Origin: an uncultured Solobacterium sp.
GTDB lineage: Bacteria; Bacillota_I; Bacilli_A; Erysipelotrichales; Erysipelotrichaceae
Direction of reading: 5' to 3'
DNA length: 6,715 nucleotides
NCBI GenBank assembly: GCA_905235315.1
Contig: CAJOLG010000099.1
Span: 1-6,715 of the forward strand
Positions 6,107 through 6,715 of the stretch are shown piece after piece (positions within the stretch are counted from its first letter, which is position 1; each line of letters starts with the position of its first letter). The notes under the pieces are model-generated. The model saw nothing but the letters and a program-made list of their open reading frames with translations. It did no database searches and was not told the DNA's origin. The position numbers and the translations under genes were made by a program.

Positions 6107-6122
6107 TTGGGGAACCAATGTC
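6107..6122 (-). repeat. 16-nt element, copy 2
   Basis: The minus strand reads GACATTGGTTCCCCAA, identical to the copy at 2260-2275 except for one C/T change. Here there is no long complementary arm next to it; only a local TTGG/CCAA stem with a TTCC loop can form. It lies 27 nt after the BMP terminator T-tract on the same strand. Confidence 0.3.
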
Positions 6123-6148
6123 ATTATTTTCAGCAGCAATCCTTGCAG

Positions 6149-6187
6149 AAAAAAAGAGCCGGTACACAGTACTGTGCCGACTCTTTT
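6149..6187 (-). terminator. Rho-independent terminator after the BMP lipoprotein gene
   Basis: In minus-strand RNA, AAAAGAGTCGGCACAG (6187-6172) pairs with CTGTGTACCGGCTCTTTT (6169-6152), with a 2-nt bulge and one G-U pair, across a TA turn. It ends in a run of seven T (6155-6149). It begins 25 nt after the stop of the binding-protein gene. A strong terminator here would keep the binding protein more abundant than the ATPase and permeases, as is common in binding-protein-dependent importers. Confidence 0.9.
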
Positions 6188-6212
6188 GACTGTCGTGATC
6201 TGAATTCGTTAA

Positions 6213-6715
6213 TTACTTAACCTCAGCGATGTAAGCATTGAATTCATCTTCAGATGCGAAATCGTAGTAGGATTTCACTGCCTTGGATCCAGACTTGACA
6301 TCTTCAGCAGCCTTTGCCATAGCGTCACGGACTTCTGCCGGAACGTTAGCCTGGAAGAATTCGTTGTCAACAAATCCAACAGAATCCTGCGCGAGGCCGA
6401 GCTTTGTTGTCTTCTTCCAGACATCTTCGCCGTTGTCGATGGAGTGTGTCATGGAAACGAGAGAGTTTCCGACTTCCTTCAGCATGGATGTGAGGATGAC
6501 ATCCGCCTTTTCAGGGTTCTCGGAATCCTTGTACGCCTGATACTGGTCGGAGTCAACGCCGATTGCCCATGTGCCGTTCTCCAGGCAGGCCTCGAAGAGA
6601 CCGTCACCGGAACCGCCGGCAACCTGATAGAATACGTCAGTCTTGTTGTCACGAGCCTGACCGAGGCAGAGATCCTTCATTGTTGCAGGATCGCTCCAGG
6701 AACCAACCTGAGCAG
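6213..6715 (-). CDS. nupN: BMP-family nucleoside-binding lipoprotein, C-terminal part (PnrA/NupN-like)
   Basis: The gene is cut by the right edge of the window; 166 C-terminal residues are visible, about half of a typical BMP/PnrA protein (about 330-360 aa). The protein should be a membrane-anchored extracellular lipoprotein that captures nucleosides for the adjacent importer. Visible motifs fit the family: VGSWSDPATMK near the left end of the visible protein (family form G-S-(F/W)-x-D-P), then DVFYQVAGGSGDGLFEA, the hinge and ligand-pocket segment, then AIGVDSDQY, a conserved pocket loop, and a final region ending FNAYIAEVK. The signal peptide and lipobox Cys are outside the window and cannot be checked. 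The stop TAA at 6215-6213 is followed by a strong terminator. The binding protein comes first in the nupNOPQ-type order. Purine nucleosides are the known ligands of PnrA; the ligand here is inferred only as nucleoside. Confidence 0.92.
   Translation of the reverse strand, partial: AQVGSWSDPATMKDLCLGQARDNKTDVFYQVAGGSGDGLFEACLENGTWAIGVDSDQYQAYKDSENPEKADVILTSMLKEVGNSLVSMTHSIDNGEDVWKKTTKLGLAQDSVGFVDNEFFQANVPAEVRDAMAKAAEDVKSGSKAVKSYYDFASEDEFNAYIAEVK

Noticed and set aside
5975..6122. Known riboswitch (purine, 2'-dG, PRPP/ykkC, TPP, FMN, cobalamin) or T-box in the leader
   Set aside because: None of the conserved core sequences that I know for these classes can be found, so no class is claimed.
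6117..6140. CodY-like box (TATTTTCAG) near the start of the ATPase spacer, since nup genes are CodY targets in Bacillus
   Set aside because: Only about 9 of 15 positions of the consensus fit and the second half-site is missing.

Overview
The window looks like a chromosomal segment of a low-to-mid GC Bacillota, perhaps of the Erysipelotrichia or clostridial type. This rests on an RNase HIII gene, purine-rich Shine-Dalgarno sequences ahead of most genes, ATGA-coupled cistrons, and a nucleoside ABC transporter in the Bacillus NupNOPQ (YufNOPQ) order. The genus is inference. TGA appears only as stop and Trp is TGG, so the code looks standard.

Layout: on the + strand, rnhC (47-889) starts at what looks like an extended -10 promoter with no leader. 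It ends 6 bp from a convergent minus-strand block, and its terminator hairpin lies inside the coding end of the neighbouring gene. Everything else reads on the minus strand, from right to left. First comes the 3' part of a BMP-family nucleoside-binding lipoprotein gene (6213-6715, cut by the window edge), closed by a strong intrinsic terminator. Next is a 272-bp spacer with an AT-rich stretch and a strikingly self-complementary leader. Then come a double-NBD ATPase (4390-5940, GTG start), permease 1 (3242-4393, ATGA overlap) and permease 2 (2301-3224). A second terminator-like hairpin abuts the Shine-Dalgarno of a uridine-phosphorylase-like gene (1489-2217). That gene is coupled by ATGA to a flavodoxin-fold NAD(P)H:FMN oxidoreductase/AzoR-like gene (896-1492).

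Together the minus-strand genes read as nucleoside salvage. A lipoprotein captures nucleosides outside the cell, the ATPase and two permeases import them, and the phosphorylase cleaves them to base and (deoxy)ribose-1-phosphate. The role of the oxidoreductase in this setting is unknown.

The genes themselves are ordinary. What is worth a second look is mostly non-coding: the folded ATPase leader, the hairpin/SD junction before the phosphorylase, a 16-nt element shared by these two spacers, and the apparently leaderless rnhC start. No stretch above 300 bp lacks a gene.
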